DNA from: Salirhabdus sp. Marseille-P4669
GTDB lineage: Bacteria; Bacillota; Bacilli; Bacillales; Alkalibacillaceae
Length of the DNA stretch: 64,000 bases
Assembly: GCF_900240405.1 (NCBI RefSeq)
Contig: NZ_OEQK01000003.1
Coordinates: 310,001 to 374,000 of the forward strand
Direction of reading: 5' to 3'
The stretch's first letter is position 1. Each line of letters opens with the position of its first letter. This document shows, in pieces, positions 44,030 through 54,436 of the stretch. The notes beneath the pieces were generated by a model that saw nothing but the letters and a program-made list of their open reading frames with translations, was not told where the DNA came from and ran no database searches. A program made the position numbers and the translations under genes.

Positions 44030-44446
44030 TTAATCATATATCACATTTTTCCCTTGTTCACTTAACTTTTTTAAAGAGGTACGCATTTGATTTATTTCTT
44101 CATCAGAATGTCGTTCCCATGAGCCTAATTCAGCTACTATTTTCAAAGGAGATTTAGATCGATAAGAACGAGTTGGGTTTCCAGGAAATCTCTTGTCCGT
44201 TACGTTCGGATCATTTTCAAACTCTCCTAATGGCTCCACAATATATATCCGTTCACTTGCATTAGACCTTGCTAATTCAGCCCCCCATTTAGCGGCATTT
44301 AATGTTGCAGTAAAATATATATAATTCGATTTTTTATCTTGATAATTGGATAAGTGTTGAGGTTCTAATAAATCTCCAATTTTCAGTTCGGCTTTCGTAC
44401 CATGAAAAAAAGGTCCTTTATCGAGGACATCTGTTTTGTTATTCAT
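44030..44446 (-). CDS. arr: Rifamycin ADP-ribosyltransferase (Arr family)
   Basis: About 138 residues. GPFFHGTKAELKIGDLLEP (His of the NAD site), NYIYFTATLNAAKWGAELA, RIYIVEPLGEFENDPNVTDK and RFPGNPTRSYRSKSPLKIV follow Arr from start to end. Arr enzymes transfer ADP-ribose from NAD+ to the C23 hydroxyl of rifampicin and inactivate it. The frame extends to 44479, but ATAAGGAG fits best with the ATG at 44446 (MNNKTDVLD). It is a single-gene unit next to the defence island; phenotype not proven. Confidence 0.9.
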   Translation of the reverse strand: MNNKTDVLDKGPFFHGTKAELKIGDLLEPQHLSNYQDKKSNYIYFTATLNAAKWGAELARSNASERIYIVEPLGEFENDPNVTDKRFPGNPTRSYRSKSPLKIVAELGSWERHSDEEINQMRTSLKKLSEQGKNVIYD

Positions 44447-44574
44447 ACCCATACACTCCTTATATTTTAATTTGTGCATTACATTAACAGTATATTATGG
44501 AAATATAAAAAGAGTAGTCTATAAATAGCTTGTGAGACGTGGTAAAATGGAAGTAGAGAGAAGGATAACAAGAG

Positions 44575-44621
44575 AAAACAACAAAAATGCGCAGAAATTT
44601 TCTGCGCATTTTTTGTTTAAT
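44575..44621 (+). terminator. Strong hairpin terminator without an obvious gene
   Basis: AACAAAAATGCGCAGAA / TTCTGCGCATTTTTTGTT is a near-perfect long stem followed by T residues, about 100 bp after the arr start on the opposite strand. Confidence 0.7.
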
Positions 44622-44867
44622 CGTTAATATTGATGTTTATTAAAAGATGGAAATTGCCTTTCATTTACAAACGAAACACAAGATTTTTATTACATTGTAA
44701 AAATGTCCTCTTAATATCTCTACTATTTCTCTCCAATCCGAATAATTCCCATCTAATATGTCTAAGATAAGTTAATAGACTTAATATCCTTCAAATCTAC
44801 TATAACCACTGAATTCCTATAGGGAAATATGTTATAATTAATTAGCATTATTTGTATTTTCCTTCTA

Positions 44868-44895
44868 TTTACATTGCAGACTAAATTATTAATAT
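44868..44895 (+). promoter_or_regulatory. Candidate promoter of dptFGH
   Basis: TTTACA (44868-44873), 16-nt spacer, TAATAT (44890-44895), 30 nt before the dptF ATG. An additional TATAAT-like box lies at about 44832. Confidence 0.5.
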
Positions 44896-44925
44896 AAAAG
44901 TTTTAAAATTAAACGGAGGTCAGTT

Positions 44926-47223
44926 ATGGGAAAGCAAGAATACGCATTTGCATTTGTTCAAGATGTAAATGACGAATGGGCAAAAATTGCTAGAGACTTT
45001 GAAAAATTGTTATTCACCGATATGGAAGCCGCTTTAATGAAAGCGAGAAAACTAACTGAGTACCTAATCAAGGAAGTCTTTCAAAAGGAAGATATGGACT
45101 ATCCCGAGTTTGAAAAGCATGCTGTACGAGTGATGCTCCTAAAGGAATCAGGAGTTATTAATGAAGAATTGTTTAAGGCTTTTGATCGAATAAGAAGAAT
45201 GGGAAATACAGCCGTGCATGATAAAAAAACAATCCCTTTCTCCGACGGATTGAAAGTCCATTTTAATTTATATACGTTATTTAAGTGGTATGCAGAATCT
45301 TATATAAGCTATGATTTTGTCGTACCTGAATATCAAGATCCAAAACCAGAAAATATGGAAGCGCAAGTAGATAAGCGAATTAAAGAAATTTTGAAACAAT
45401 ATCTACCAAACTACTTAGAACAAATTAATATCACTGCTGCCTCCAATGATGAAAGTAGCTCTCAAGAAGAAAATGTCTACGATGCTACACAGGACAGTGA
45501 TATGCCAAAACTACATGGTTCTCGATTACTTTATCAATTAAATAAGCTTCGAGAATCTTCTCAGGATGCGGTTGAAGGATACAAGGGTCTAAGTGCCTTT
45601 AAAAAGTACCTTCATGTTAAGCGACCAATTGAAGAAAAGTTAGAAAACCATGTACACAATAGTGTAAACGAAAGTGGCAGTAAGTTAATATTCCTTTGTG
45701 GTAGTGTTGGTGATGGAAAATCCCATCTCCTAGCTCATTTATCCTCTACCATGCCGGATATAATGGACCAATTTAAAATACATAATGATGCAACGGAAAG
45801 CTTTGATCCCAAAAAGAATTCATTAGATACACTAGCCGAAGTACTATCTGCCTTCTCGGACGAAAATATTGACTCAAGTAATGAAAAGAGGATCTTAGCG
45901 ATTAATTTAGGTGTATTACACAATTTTATTGAATCACCATACGCAGATGAACAATACCGTAAGCTTAAGGAATATGTTATGAACGCCAATGTCTTTGATG
46001 TAAATGCCATTACTACACCAGATGATAGTCAGCATTTTGCATTGGTGAACTTTGGAGATTATAAGTCCTTTGAGCTTACTCCTGAAGGCCCGAAATCGGA
46101 TTATCTTTCTGAGCTATTCCAACGTATTACAGAGCAAACTGAAGAGAATCCTTTTTATAAAGCCTATCTAAAGGATAAGGAAGAGTTAAAAGTAAACCCA
46201 TTACTCGTAAATTACGAGATGTTTTCTAGTAAATCCGTACAGGAGCAAATCATTCAACTTATTATAAAAATGGTTATTCAAGATAAAGTGATTGTTTCTT
46301 CTCGGGCACTATTAAACTTTATTTATGACATTCTCGTTCCTACATCTTTAGATGAGATTCGAACTTCCGACTTTGTAGACATGCTAGAAAGTCTTTTACC
46401 TAATCTCTTATTTGAAGGAAAGGAGAAATCTCATTTTCTACGTATGATTGCGAATCATGACCCTATACATACTCGGGTTAAAGAAATCGACGAAAAGCTG
46501 ATTAGTCTGCACAATACAGGCAGCTATTATATTTTCTTTAGAGATGTCATTTATGATCAAGCTGCTCAAAACTGGATTAATTTACTAGAACCTATTGAAG
46601 AAGTAGGCTTGTTAGATAAAGATACGAAAAGAGAATTAAGTGAGCTATTCATCCGCTCTACTTTTCTTTATGAATCTCATTTGCAACAAGCATTTCGAGA
46701 TAATGTGTATGAAAACTATGTGAAATATTTATTTGCCTATAATACAGACAAAAAACCAATGCTACAGGATTTGTATTATGAAATTGAAAGAGCCATTTAT
46801 CTTTGGAAAGGAAGTCCAAAGGCGAATTACCTATACATTGATAAAGAAGGAAATGGCATTCGTATCGCAGAGCCATTACAGCTAAGAAAAGCACCGCTTA
46901 CGATAAAGACAGAGAGTGATGAAATTGTAGAACGATTTACAACAACCCTATTCTTAGGATTTAGCTGTGTACCGATTACTGAGATTCATAAAGTGGAGAT
47001 TGACTTGCCTCTCTACCAGTTAGTGGTTCGGGTTCTAAATGGCTATCGATTAAACAAGAAGGATAGAGAAAATTCTATCCAATTTATTGATTTCATTGAT
47101 AAATTGCTTCCTTATGGTGGCCAACAAAATGAAGTACTAATAAAAGACTTAGAACATAAACTATCTTTCCATTTAAGATATGATCCTGACTTTGAAGCCT
47201 ACTCATTTAGTAAGGAGGTTTAA
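44926..47223 (+). CDS. dptF: DNA phosphorothioation-dependent restriction protein DptF
   Basis: 765 residues. The N-terminal 130 residues are a helical DUF4145-like module (AALMKARKLTEYLIKEVF, MGNTAVHDKKTI). After a Ser/Glu-rich linker comes an ATPase with Walker A GSVGDGKSHLLAHL (from residue 259); IFLCGSVGDGKS is characteristic of DptF. The rest is helical. DptF (DndF) acts with DptG and DptH in restricting DNA that lacks phosphorothioate marks. AACGGAGGTCAGTT precedes the ATG; dptG follows after 5 bp, so the three genes form one operon. No Dnd/Dpt modification gene is adjacent. Confidence 0.85.
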   Translation: MGKQEYAFAFVQDVNDEWAKIARDFEKLLFTDMEAALMKARKLTEYLIKEVFQKEDMDYPEFEKHAVRVMLLKESGVINEELFKAFDRIRRMGNTAVHDKKTIPFSDGLKVHFNLYTLFKWYAESYISYDFVVPEYQDPKPENMEAQVDKRIKEILKQYLPNYLEQINITAASNDESSSQEENVYDATQDSDMPKLHGSRLLYQLNKLRESSQDAVEGYKGLSAFKKYLHVKRPIEEKLENHVHNSVNESGSKLIFLCGSVGDGKSHLLAHLSSTMPDIMDQFKIHNDATESFDPKKNSLDTLAEVLSAFSDENIDSSNEKRILAINLGVLHNFIESPYADEQYRKLKEYVMNANVFDVNAITTPDDSQHFALVNFGDYKSFELTPEGPKSDYLSELFQRITEQTEENPFYKAYLKDKEELKVNPLLVNYEMFSSKSVQEQIIQLIIKMVIQDKVIVSSRALLNFIYDILVPTSLDEIRTSDFVDMLESLLPNLLFEGKEKSHFLRMIANHDPIHTRVKEIDEKLISLHNTGSYYIFFRDVIYDQAAQNWINLLEPIEEVGLLDKDTKRELSELFIRSTFLYESHLQQAFRDNVYENYVKYLFAYNTDKKPMLQDLYYEIERAIYLWKGSPKANYLYIDKEGNGIRIAEPLQLRKAPLTIKTESDEIVERFTTTLFLGFSCVPITEIHKVEIDLPLYQLVVRVLNGYRLNKKDRENSIQFIDFIDKLLPYGGQQNEVLIKDLEHKLSFHLRYDPDFEAYSFSKEV

Positions 47224-47228
47224 ACTTC

Positions 47229-48599
47229 ATGAGTACTCTACAAGAATTACGAAACGCATTAAATATTAAAGAAAAAAATGGAAAACGAATCTTAAAGCAT
47301 AACATCAATAAACGGGTACAGCTCTTACCCTTTCAAACAAGAAATCCAGAAAGGGCAAAATTTAAAAACGGCTTCCAACCTGTTCTAGGGCAATTTTTCC
47401 GCAATATTGAAAAGGTAAAATATGACCTAGAGATGGATAAGGAAGAAATTATTCGCAACATGGTTTCCGAAGTACAACTGGATAAACAAGACCAAAAGCA
47501 TTTAGAGCGTATTTTGGAGGACTATTTATTTAAGGGCAATTCTATAAGACTCTTCCATCCTATCATGTTTAAATATATCCCTTTAACTAATACCAAGGAG
47601 TTACAAGGTGAAGAAGAGATTGCTCAATATATTTACGACGCCCTATTAAATCGGGATTCTAGTAAGTTTGAGGAAATTTTGAAGCTTCAAGACAATGATC
47701 ATGTGTTAGCAAGGCTCATCCATGATCAAATGCCGAAGCTAGCAAAAAATGAGAATAATAAAAAATTTAATCCAACATTGCCGTTTATACAGGAGCTATT
47801 TCAGAAGGATTTAGAAACATTATTATCTAACCGAGATTTCTTTATGAATCATATTAATCTATTTCTAGCTTATTATTATTTTTATTCAATAACTCAATTA
47901 ACATTGAAAATGAATAAGTTTGAGGAAATGGATGTCACCTCCACTACCCCAATTTATTACAATTTGGATTGGGAATCGACAAATCGAAATCGTCAAGCTG
48001 TTACTACTGGTTTCAAGATCATTACAGACAATGCGAGGAAGCTTTTGGATCATGCGAATACATTAGAGCACTTGAATTTTATTTTGGATACAGAAAATTT
48101 ATCTTATCCAGAACTAGTGGAACGGTTTGAAAAATTAGATTCGGATGAACAAGCTAAAATTTTGAATGACCTGTATGACTGGACATTAGAATATACCGAA
48201 ATCGTTTTAGGGAATCAAAATGAGATTGAGAAGAAGAATACACTACCAGAAGCATATCGACAGCTACATCAACAATTAACTCGTGGGTTATCAAAAGAAA
48301 CCAAATACCGTTACGCTCTAGCAATCAATGAAATTGGAAGAGTGTACTTTTTGAAAACAAGAGGTTCTCTTGGAAATACGTTAAACGTAACCCAAGACTT
48401 CTTAATTCTTTTAACTGCGTTAGCCGTTAACAAGGAAGAGAAGATTTCTTTAAAACAACTATTTGTAGAATATGAAAAACGTGGTGTTTTCTTTGATCGA
48501 TATTCGAAGGAAGAAATTATTGAATTATTTAACAAGTTGAATCTTATTGAGAAAAAAAGTGATAGTGGTGATGCACAGTATGTTAAACGAATTTTATAA
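47229..48599 (+). CDS. dptG: DNA phosphorothioation-dependent restriction protein DptG
   Basis: 456 residues, mostly helical, without catalytic motifs. The C-terminus carries the family features: VYFLKTRGSLGNTLNVTQDF, ISLKQLFVEYEKRGVFFDRY and a final KSDSGDAQYVKRIL. Conserved order dptF-dptG-dptH supports the call. The start follows AAGGAGGTTTAAACTTC. Its 3' end overlaps dptH. It probably bridges the two ATPases of the restriction complex. Confidence 0.85.
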   Translation: MSTLQELRNALNIKEKNGKRILKHNINKRVQLLPFQTRNPERAKFKNGFQPVLGQFFRNIEKVKYDLEMDKEEIIRNMVSEVQLDKQDQKHLERILEDYLFKGNSIRLFHPIMFKYIPLTNTKELQGEEEIAQYIYDALLNRDSSKFEEILKLQDNDHVLARLIHDQMPKLAKNENNKKFNPTLPFIQELFQKDLETLLSNRDFFMNHINLFLAYYYFYSITQLTLKMNKFEEMDVTSTTPIYYNLDWESTNRNRQAVTTGFKIITDNARKLLDHANTLEHLNFILDTENLSYPELVERFEKLDSDEQAKILNDLYDWTLEYTEIVLGNQNEIEKKNTLPEAYRQLHQQLTRGLSKETKYRYALAINEIGRVYFLKTRGSLGNTLNVTQDFLILLTALAVNKEEKISLKQLFVEYEKRGVFFDRYSKEEIIELFNKLNLIEKKSDSGDAQYVKRIL

Positions 48600-51500
48600 C
48601 TATATGGCCAAAAAATTAATCACGTTCCTTAAGGATCAGAACGTTCAACGCGGGGAACGATTCTATCTCCAATTTGATGAAGAAAAGCATGTACAGGATT
48701 TTTATGCAACGTTAATGGACATGCCAGAGGCGGAAATATTTGAATATCAGCACGAAAAAGGATCTCCATACAAAACGTTTGCCATCAAGGTTGGCAAGGT
48801 GAAGGTTGTAGTTGGAGCTACCATTAATGACATTACACCAGATTTTCTTGTTACCATTCGTAATCTTGTTAGTGAACAAGAGGGCAAATGGGAGCGTACT
48901 GCCTTAATCGTTATTTCCCATCTATCTCTTGATAGTATTCAAGGCGGTAGTAAAAACCTGCAGCAAAAGGGTATGCCTTTTAATATTCAAAGTATTACAG
49001 ATTATATTAAAGAGGAACTTGATTATAATGAGGTCCTTTCTACCGCAGAAAAGGAAATCATAAAGTTTCACCTTGATCGAAAGCTTGAGGAATTCGTTAT
49101 TCAAACCTCTATCTGGGATTATGCCGAGGTCATTTCTCTAATAAACAAAGGAACTATTGAAGAAAAGGACTTTAAAGAGCTTTACCTTTTCCCTGATAAA
49201 GAATTAGGTAAGGACTCCTATATTAAGCCGTCTGATATAAGAGCTCGATTGCAGGAGAATAATCGTTTATTCGAGCAAGTGAAACGGATACACGACTACG
49301 AGACCTTTGATACAGAATTCGAAGGAAAATTTGATGAAAAAATGATACCAAAACTAAAAAGAGATGACTGGTATCAGAATCAATTCGCTCCAGTTCGGGA
49401 AGCACACAACAATGTAAAAAAAGCACTAGGTTATATAAGCAGTGAAACCAAAAAGCTTAATAAACATGTAGCTTACTGGGAGCGCCCGCATGCGGACACA
49501 AAAGCAGGAAATAGAAAAAGACATATTATTGTCTTTAATGATAAGCAAGCAGATTCGATTGAAATGCAATTCGAGTTTGATGATTTCTTAAGAAAACAGT
49601 TTGTGAATCAATTAAGTGAGAAGTATACAGTAGCTAGTGGTAAAAAATTAAAGGTTACCCTTCCTACTACGGAAGAGATTGATTTTTATCAAATTAAATA
49701 TAAGCATAACAAGGAAAATCAGTCTGCTTATGAATTTAACTTCTGTATTGTACCTTTTTCCATGGACATGCTGGAAGGCATTGAACCATTCTTTGAGGTG
49801 CGCGCAAGAGGCTCTGAAAAAGGATTATTCTTAAAATACCAGGGTGAAAAAATCTCTATTGGTTCTGGTGAGAATGTCGTTGAACATACAATCAATGAAG
49901 CATATGAAACCATTCATAAGGAAGAGAACCAGCAGCTATTACTTGATGTAGAGGCCGGTGCTTGGGATGATGATTCCTTATCCTTTACAATTGAAATCCA
50001 TGATTTATACCTTCAGTTTCAATTAAAAGATACGGATACAAAGGCTTATCCTATTCAGCCAAAACGTGTTTGGAAATTAAAAAGAGAACGACAAGAGCAT
50101 TTTTATTTAGAAAATGATCGCTTACGTGCAGGCACGAATACATATTATCTATATGAAGATTACAAAGCATTCCTTCTATTGGAACAGGATTGGGTAGAAA
50201 AGAACTACTATTATATGAATCATGACGAGATTGTGGAAGACTTCCAACTGCCGGATGCGGTTCGAGAGACGTACGATGCTTATTTGGATTATTTCCGTAA
50301 ACAGAAACGAATTCCTAGCTTAAGCTATATGGATAAGGAGCTAATGCCACTAGCGCGAGATTATGTAGAAGCGGTAAAGAATGAAATTCAAGCAATTGAG
50401 GAACACTCCCTGCTTCGACAAGAACAAAAGAATTTATTTAAGCTCGGTACTATTGTATCAAACGGAAAGATTTGGTTATCTCCCCTTCACCCATTAAATG
50501 TTGCATATCAACTTAATTTGACAAGCACCATTCAGGATGAAGAATTAGATAACCCCATTCTCGATCGATTGCATCCACAGAATCTATTACCGTTTCTTTA
50601 TTCACAGCAGGACGAGCTCTATCGTCCAAGTATGGATGCACAGTACGCAGAATGGTATAAATATGAGCCTGAAAAACTAATTACAGTTGGGACAGCAAAT
50701 GAATTTTTAGCGAACGTTGTAGAAGAGAAAATAAAACAATATATCTCGCACTTTGATTATCTATTTTTAGAAAGTGCCAACTCCCCTCTTCTATTAAATA
50801 TTATAGAAATTCATAATGATAAAGAAGTGGTCCGAGGCATTTTTAGCTTTTTAAAGAAACGTTTAGAAGCGAACGGCCGAAATGGGTTAATTCCTATCGA
50901 GGTTGCCTTATACCGAGATAATGTGGAATCCATCAGCTCGTTTGAACTATTATCTACCTTACAGACTCCAGCTGAAATCGAAGCAGAATTCAATATTAAT
51001 TTAAGCTCGAAGGAATTCGATTCAGTCGATGTCTTAAGGATGATCAGAGAAAACATTCACTATTTTAAAAATGACCTGACACCAGATACAGAATTCCAAT
51101 ATGCACATATTTCGTTTTTCAAGCTGCCGAATCAGGACATCGACGCATCACACGAGGTTCATAAAATGGAAACAGGAATTGCATTAAATGGATTGCTCTC
51201 CTCTGTTGTTTCCATTTCAAGTGGCTCTGATTATCGGTCTGGTTTTGGTTTACTAAATGCACCAACAGATTCTACTAATTCATTAGTAGATATTGCTGCA
51301 TGCTACAACGAATTGTCTTATAACATGCAAAACGAAGGAAAGAATTCCTATAGCAAAAACAAATCTATTGTAATGAGCACATCAACAGAGGCAAAAAGCT
51401 TGCTAGAAAGATTATATCAAGCTTCTTCCTGGGTTACCTTTATTGATCCTGGTGTAGATTTGGACTTTTTCCAAAAATCAAGTCAAAATTTATTGGTTAT

Positions 51501-53856
51501 TCATTATAACGACCAGCACACTTCATCAGATCGCTATGATGCCATAACGGTGACAAACAAATCCAATCAATATAAGAAAGTCATTACCGATTATATTAAG
51601 GAAAAAGTTAGTGTAACACCGAAAAATATTGATTTGGCTATTAAGTCGTTTAACTCTATTAATGGGGAATGGCTACTAAGCATTATCGGAAGCAAAGGAC
51701 ATCTAGCAAGAGAAAAAATTAGTCTTGTAGCTGCTATGAAGTTTCTTGAGAATTACTTATACCATCCGAATATTACTTGGATTCCTGTATCACTAGAGGA
51801 AATTCTTCGTGTCGCTTCCGCTATTAAGCTAACCAAAAGCGAAGGTATCTTCTCTACGAAGAACTTGAGCTCTAGTGGAAAGCATAGTGATGATATATTA
51901 ATGATGGGCGTGGAGAAAATAGAAGAGCAGCTATTTCTTCACTTCTATCCAGTAGAAGTGAAAATAGGCAGACTTCAAACGAAGAAAGCAAACATACAAA
52001 TTAAGAAAACAACGAAGCTATTCAAGACATTTTTAGTAGATGAGCCTGGTGAGGCGAGCTTTAAGAAAAGCTTCTACCGAAATTTCTTTGCGCAAATTTT
52101 GTTATCGAATGCTAAGAAGCTTCATTCCAATGGTCTTTGGTCAGATGAAAAGTACGAGGGAATTCATGCACTAAAACCAAAGCTGTTAAACGATGACTTC
52201 TATATTGGCCAGCATTTAGAAGGCATTATCGGACAAAGCGCGGTATTAACATTCCGTAAAGATCATGGCTTCCGATCCGCCCATATTGAGGATAATACAT
52301 TAAAGCTTACTTTCATTGAAGAAGATGCATATGTCGGTTTAGCAACAGATATGGAAGAAATTCTGGATAAAATGCAAAAAGGATACATGGACTTTGTACC
52401 AGAAAAAATGCTATTCACAATGTATGAACCCGCAAATTGGGAGGCTTTATCTGAGCAGATCGATCATAATGAGGAAATACTAGATCAGACATCTAATGAA
52501 GCTACGATTTTAGATGAAGAAAACGATGAGTTCATAGAGGAAGACAGTGTTAATGGGGTACAGTATCAAATAGAGGAAGAACATGAGATTGCAGCAGAGG
52601 ATACTACTAATTATGTAACAGGAAGCACTACAGATACCGAAGAAACTCAAACCAATTCAGAGCCTAAAGTGATAGAGGCAATGGAAAACGATACGAATTA
52701 CGAATCTGACTCTAGCACACAAGGAATAGAGCTTGAGAATATTCGTATTCCAATCGGTAAGCTTCATGGTTCCAACCATATGATTAATTGGGAATTTGGC
52801 AACCCTGGCTTACCAAATCGACACTTATTTATTACAGGACGTTCTGGTCAAGGGAAAACATATTTTATCCAATGCCTACTTGCTGAGCTTGCACAGCATG
52901 GTATATCGAGTATGATTATTGATTATACAGATGGTTTTAAAAGTTCTCAGCTTGAGGATGAGTTTAAAGAGAACCTAGGGGACAACTTAGAGCAATTTAT
53001 CGTATTGGCGAAAAAGTTCCCAGTAAACCCATTTAAACGAAATCTAAAAGAGCTAGATGTTGGTGTTACTGTTAAGGAAGATGATTCAGATGTGGCGGAG
53101 CGGATAAAGAATGTCATAAGCTCCATATACACAACACTTGGACCACAGCAATTAAATTCTATTTATCAGGCTGTTATGAAAGGAATGTCCCTTCACGATG
53201 AACAAATGAACTTAAGACTACTTCGTGATTACTTAGAGGAAGATGGATCTGGTCCTGCCAAAACAGCATTATCTCAGATGAATTTATTGATTGATAAAAA
53301 TCCATTTGAATATAAGGAAAACTTTGACTGGTCCTTCCTAGAAAAAGAAAAAGGAAAAGTGTTTATTGTTCAATTAACTGGATATACACCAGATGTTCAG
53401 AAGATGATTACAGAGTTCATTCTATGGGATTTATGGTATTACAAATTACAGCATGGTAATAAAAACTTACCATTCCCTGTCATCCTTGATGAATCTCAAC
53501 GTCTTGATTTTAGCGGCGATTCTCCAAGCTCTAAAATACTTGTAGAAGGAAGAAAATTTGGTTGGTCCGGATGGTTTGCAACCCAATTCTTAAAAGGCGG
53601 ATTTTCAACCGATCAAGTAAACCGTCTACAAAATGCAGCCATGAAAATATACTTCGCACCAATGGAGAATGAAGTATCTTCTATCGCATCCAACATTACT
53701 CAGGATGCATCTGAACGAAAAGAATGGGAAGCTCGGTTAAATAATCTGAAGAAAGGACAATGTATTGTATATGGTCCTGTCTTAGATAAAAATGGAGACC
53801 TCTTACCTTCTAAGCCGTATTTGGTAGATATTGTGCCTTTTGGGGATAGAGATTAA
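48580..53856 (+). CDS. dptH: DNA phosphorothioation-dependent restriction protein DptH
   Basis: 1758 residues from ATG 48580 (MLNEFYNYMAKKLITFLKDQ), which overlaps dptG by 20 bp; the frame is open to 48547 but that stretch is inside dptG. A very long N-terminal part (1-1400) of mixed fold with an acidic linker (about 1305-1385) precedes a FtsK/HerA-like ATPase: Walker A TGRSGQGKTYFI (about 1419-1430), FPVILDESQRLDF as Walker B and GRKFGWSGWFATQF. It is the motor of the DptFGH restriction complex. All motifs are intact and no frameshift is seen over 5 kb, so the system looks functional. Confidence 0.85.
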   Translation: MLNEFYNYMAKKLITFLKDQNVQRGERFYLQFDEEKHVQDFYATLMDMPEAEIFEYQHEKGSPYKTFAIKVGKVKVVVGATINDITPDFLVTIRNLVSEQEGKWERTALIVISHLSLDSIQGGSKNLQQKGMPFNIQSITDYIKEELDYNEVLSTAEKEIIKFHLDRKLEEFVIQTSIWDYAEVISLINKGTIEEKDFKELYLFPDKELGKDSYIKPSDIRARLQENNRLFEQVKRIHDYETFDTEFEGKFDEKMIPKLKRDDWYQNQFAPVREAHNNVKKALGYISSETKKLNKHVAYWERPHADTKAGNRKRHIIVFNDKQADSIEMQFEFDDFLRKQFVNQLSEKYTVASGKKLKVTLPTTEEIDFYQIKYKHNKENQSAYEFNFCIVPFSMDMLEGIEPFFEVRARGSEKGLFLKYQGEKISIGSGENVVEHTINEAYETIHKEENQQLLLDVEAGAWDDDSLSFTIEIHDLYLQFQLKDTDTKAYPIQPKRVWKLKRERQEHFYLENDRLRAGTNTYYLYEDYKAFLLLEQDWVEKNYYYMNHDEIVEDFQLPDAVRETYDAYLDYFRKQKRIPSLSYMDKELMPLARDYVEAVKNEIQAIEEHSLLRQEQKNLFKLGTIVSNGKIWLSPLHPLNVAYQLNLTSTIQDEELDNPILDRLHPQNLLPFLYSQQDELYRPSMDAQYAEWYKYEPEKLITVGTANEFLANVVEEKIKQYISHFDYLFLESANSPLLLNIIEIHNDKEVVRGIFSFLKKRLEANGRNGLIPIEVALYRDNVESISSFELLSTLQTPAEIEAEFNINLSSKEFDSVDVLRMIRENIHYFKNDLTPDTEFQYAHISFFKLPNQDIDASHEVHKMETGIALNGLLSSVVSISSGSDYRSGFGLLNAPTDSTNSLVDIAACYNELSYNMQNEGKNSYSKNKSIVMSTSTEAKSLLERLYQASSWVTFIDPGVDLDFFQKSSQNLLVIHYNDQHTSSDRYDAITVTNKSNQYKKVITDYIKEKVSVTPKNIDLAIKSFNSINGEWLLSIIGSKGHLAREKISLVAAMKFLENYLYHPNITWIPVSLEEILRVASAIKLTKSEGIFSTKNLSSSGKHSDDILMMGVEKIEEQLFLHFYPVEVKIGRLQTKKANIQIKKTTKLFKTFLVDEPGEASFKKSFYRNFFAQILLSNAKKLHSNGLWSDEKYEGIHALKPKLLNDDFYIGQHLEGIIGQSAVLTFRKDHGFRSAHIEDNTLKLTFIEEDAYVGLATDMEEILDKMQKGYMDFVPEKMLFTMYEPANWEALSEQIDHNEEILDQTSNEATILDEENDEFIEEDSVNGVQYQIEEEHEIAAEDTTNYVTGSTTDTEETQTNSEPKVIEAMENDTNYESDSSTQGIELENIRIPIGKLHGSNHMINWEFGNPGLPNRHLFITGRSGQGKTYFIQCLLAELAQHGISSMIIDYTDGFKSSQLEDEFKENLGDNLEQFIVLAKKFPVNPFKRNLKELDVGVTVKEDDSDVAERIKNVISSIYTTLGPQQLNSIYQAVMKGMSLHDEQMNLRLLRDYLEEDGSGPAKTALSQMNLLIDKNPFEYKENFDWSFLEKEKGKVFIVQLTGYTPDVQKMITEFILWDLWYYKLQHGNKNLPFPVILDESQRLDFSGDSPSSKILVEGRKFGWSGWFATQFLKGGFSTDQVNRLQNAAMKIYFAPMENEVSSIASNITQDASERKEWEARLNNLKKGQCIVYGPVLDKNGDLLPSKPYLVDIVPFGDRD

Positions 53857-53885
53857 TTTAAAAAAGACTCTGCTTTTAGAATAAT

Positions 53886-53921
53886 ACCCCAAGAGTGATA
53901 GTAATTCATACTCTTGGGGTT
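53886..53921 (+). terminator. Terminator after dptH
   Basis: CCCCAAGAGT / ACTCTTGGGG with a 13-nt loop, followed by TTGAATTT. Confidence 0.75.
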
Positions 53922-53970
53922 GAATTTACTCAACTTGCTGTTAGAGATAAATGACAAGATGGAGGTTAAT

Positions 53971-54369
53971 ATGAAAAAGACTGTAAAAGTAGTTGCAGCT
54001 ATCATCGAAAATGAGGAAAAAGAAATACTTTGTGCACTTCGATCACCAAAAATGTCGATACCAAACTTGTGGGAGTTTCCTGGTGGGAAGGTAAAACAAG
54101 AAGAAGATATATTTACTGCTCTTATAAGAGAAATAGATGAAGAATTAGACTGTAAAATACAAACTATAGAATTACATAATAACATTACACATGAATATGA
54201 AAAGTTTATCATTAACTTAATTGCAATCAAAGCAAAAATTATTAGTGGACAACCCAAAGCAAATGAGCATTCTAAATTAATCTGGCTCAAGAGAGAGAAT
54301 CTAAATTCTTTGAAATGGGCACCTGCGGATATTCCTGCTGTTGAATTATTAATTAAAGAAAAAGTATAA
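53971..54369 (+). CDS. Nudix hydrolase (MutT/CTP-pyrophosphohydrolase-like)
   Basis: 132 residues from ATG 53971 behind ATGGAGGTTAAT; the open frame to 53914 lies partly in the terminator. The Nudix box is complete: GGKVKQEEDIFTALIREIDE followed by EL. LWEFPGGK before it and LKWAPADIPAVELL at the end place it among MutT/8-oxo-dGTP or CTP pyrophosphohydrolases. It hydrolyses (d)NTP-like substrates to monophosphates. It has its own ribosome-binding site after the dptH terminator. Its 3' end forms one arm of a convergent terminator now split by an IS. Confidence 0.9.
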   Translation: MKKTVKVVAAIIENEEKEILCALRSPKMSIPNLWEFPGGKVKQEEDIFTALIREIDEELDCKIQTIELHNNITHEYEKFIINLIAIKAKIISGQPKANEHSKLIWLKRENLNSLKWAPADIPAVELLIKEKV

Positions 54370-54436
54370 GCTATATTGATATGCTCCCCCTAAAGTAGAC
54401 ACTTAAAAAACAAAACTACTTTAGGGGGATATTTTT

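Larger units (their letters stand above)
44447..44925. other. Intergenic region before the defence island
   Basis: It contains the arr promoter side, a perfect terminator hairpin at 44575-44621 not associated with an annotated gene, and the dptF promoter region. TGGTAAAATGG at 44551-44561 could drive a short transcript of about 60-70 nt ending at that hairpin. Confidence 0.4.

Noticed and set aside
44926-53856. DISARM, BREX or Zorya identity for the large three-gene operon
   Set aside because: No DrmA/DrmB, BrxL/PglZ or MotAB-like proteins are present. The GSVGDGKS protein, the KSDSGDA-ending middle protein and the C-terminal FtsK/HerA ATPase in the order F-G-H fit DptFGH.
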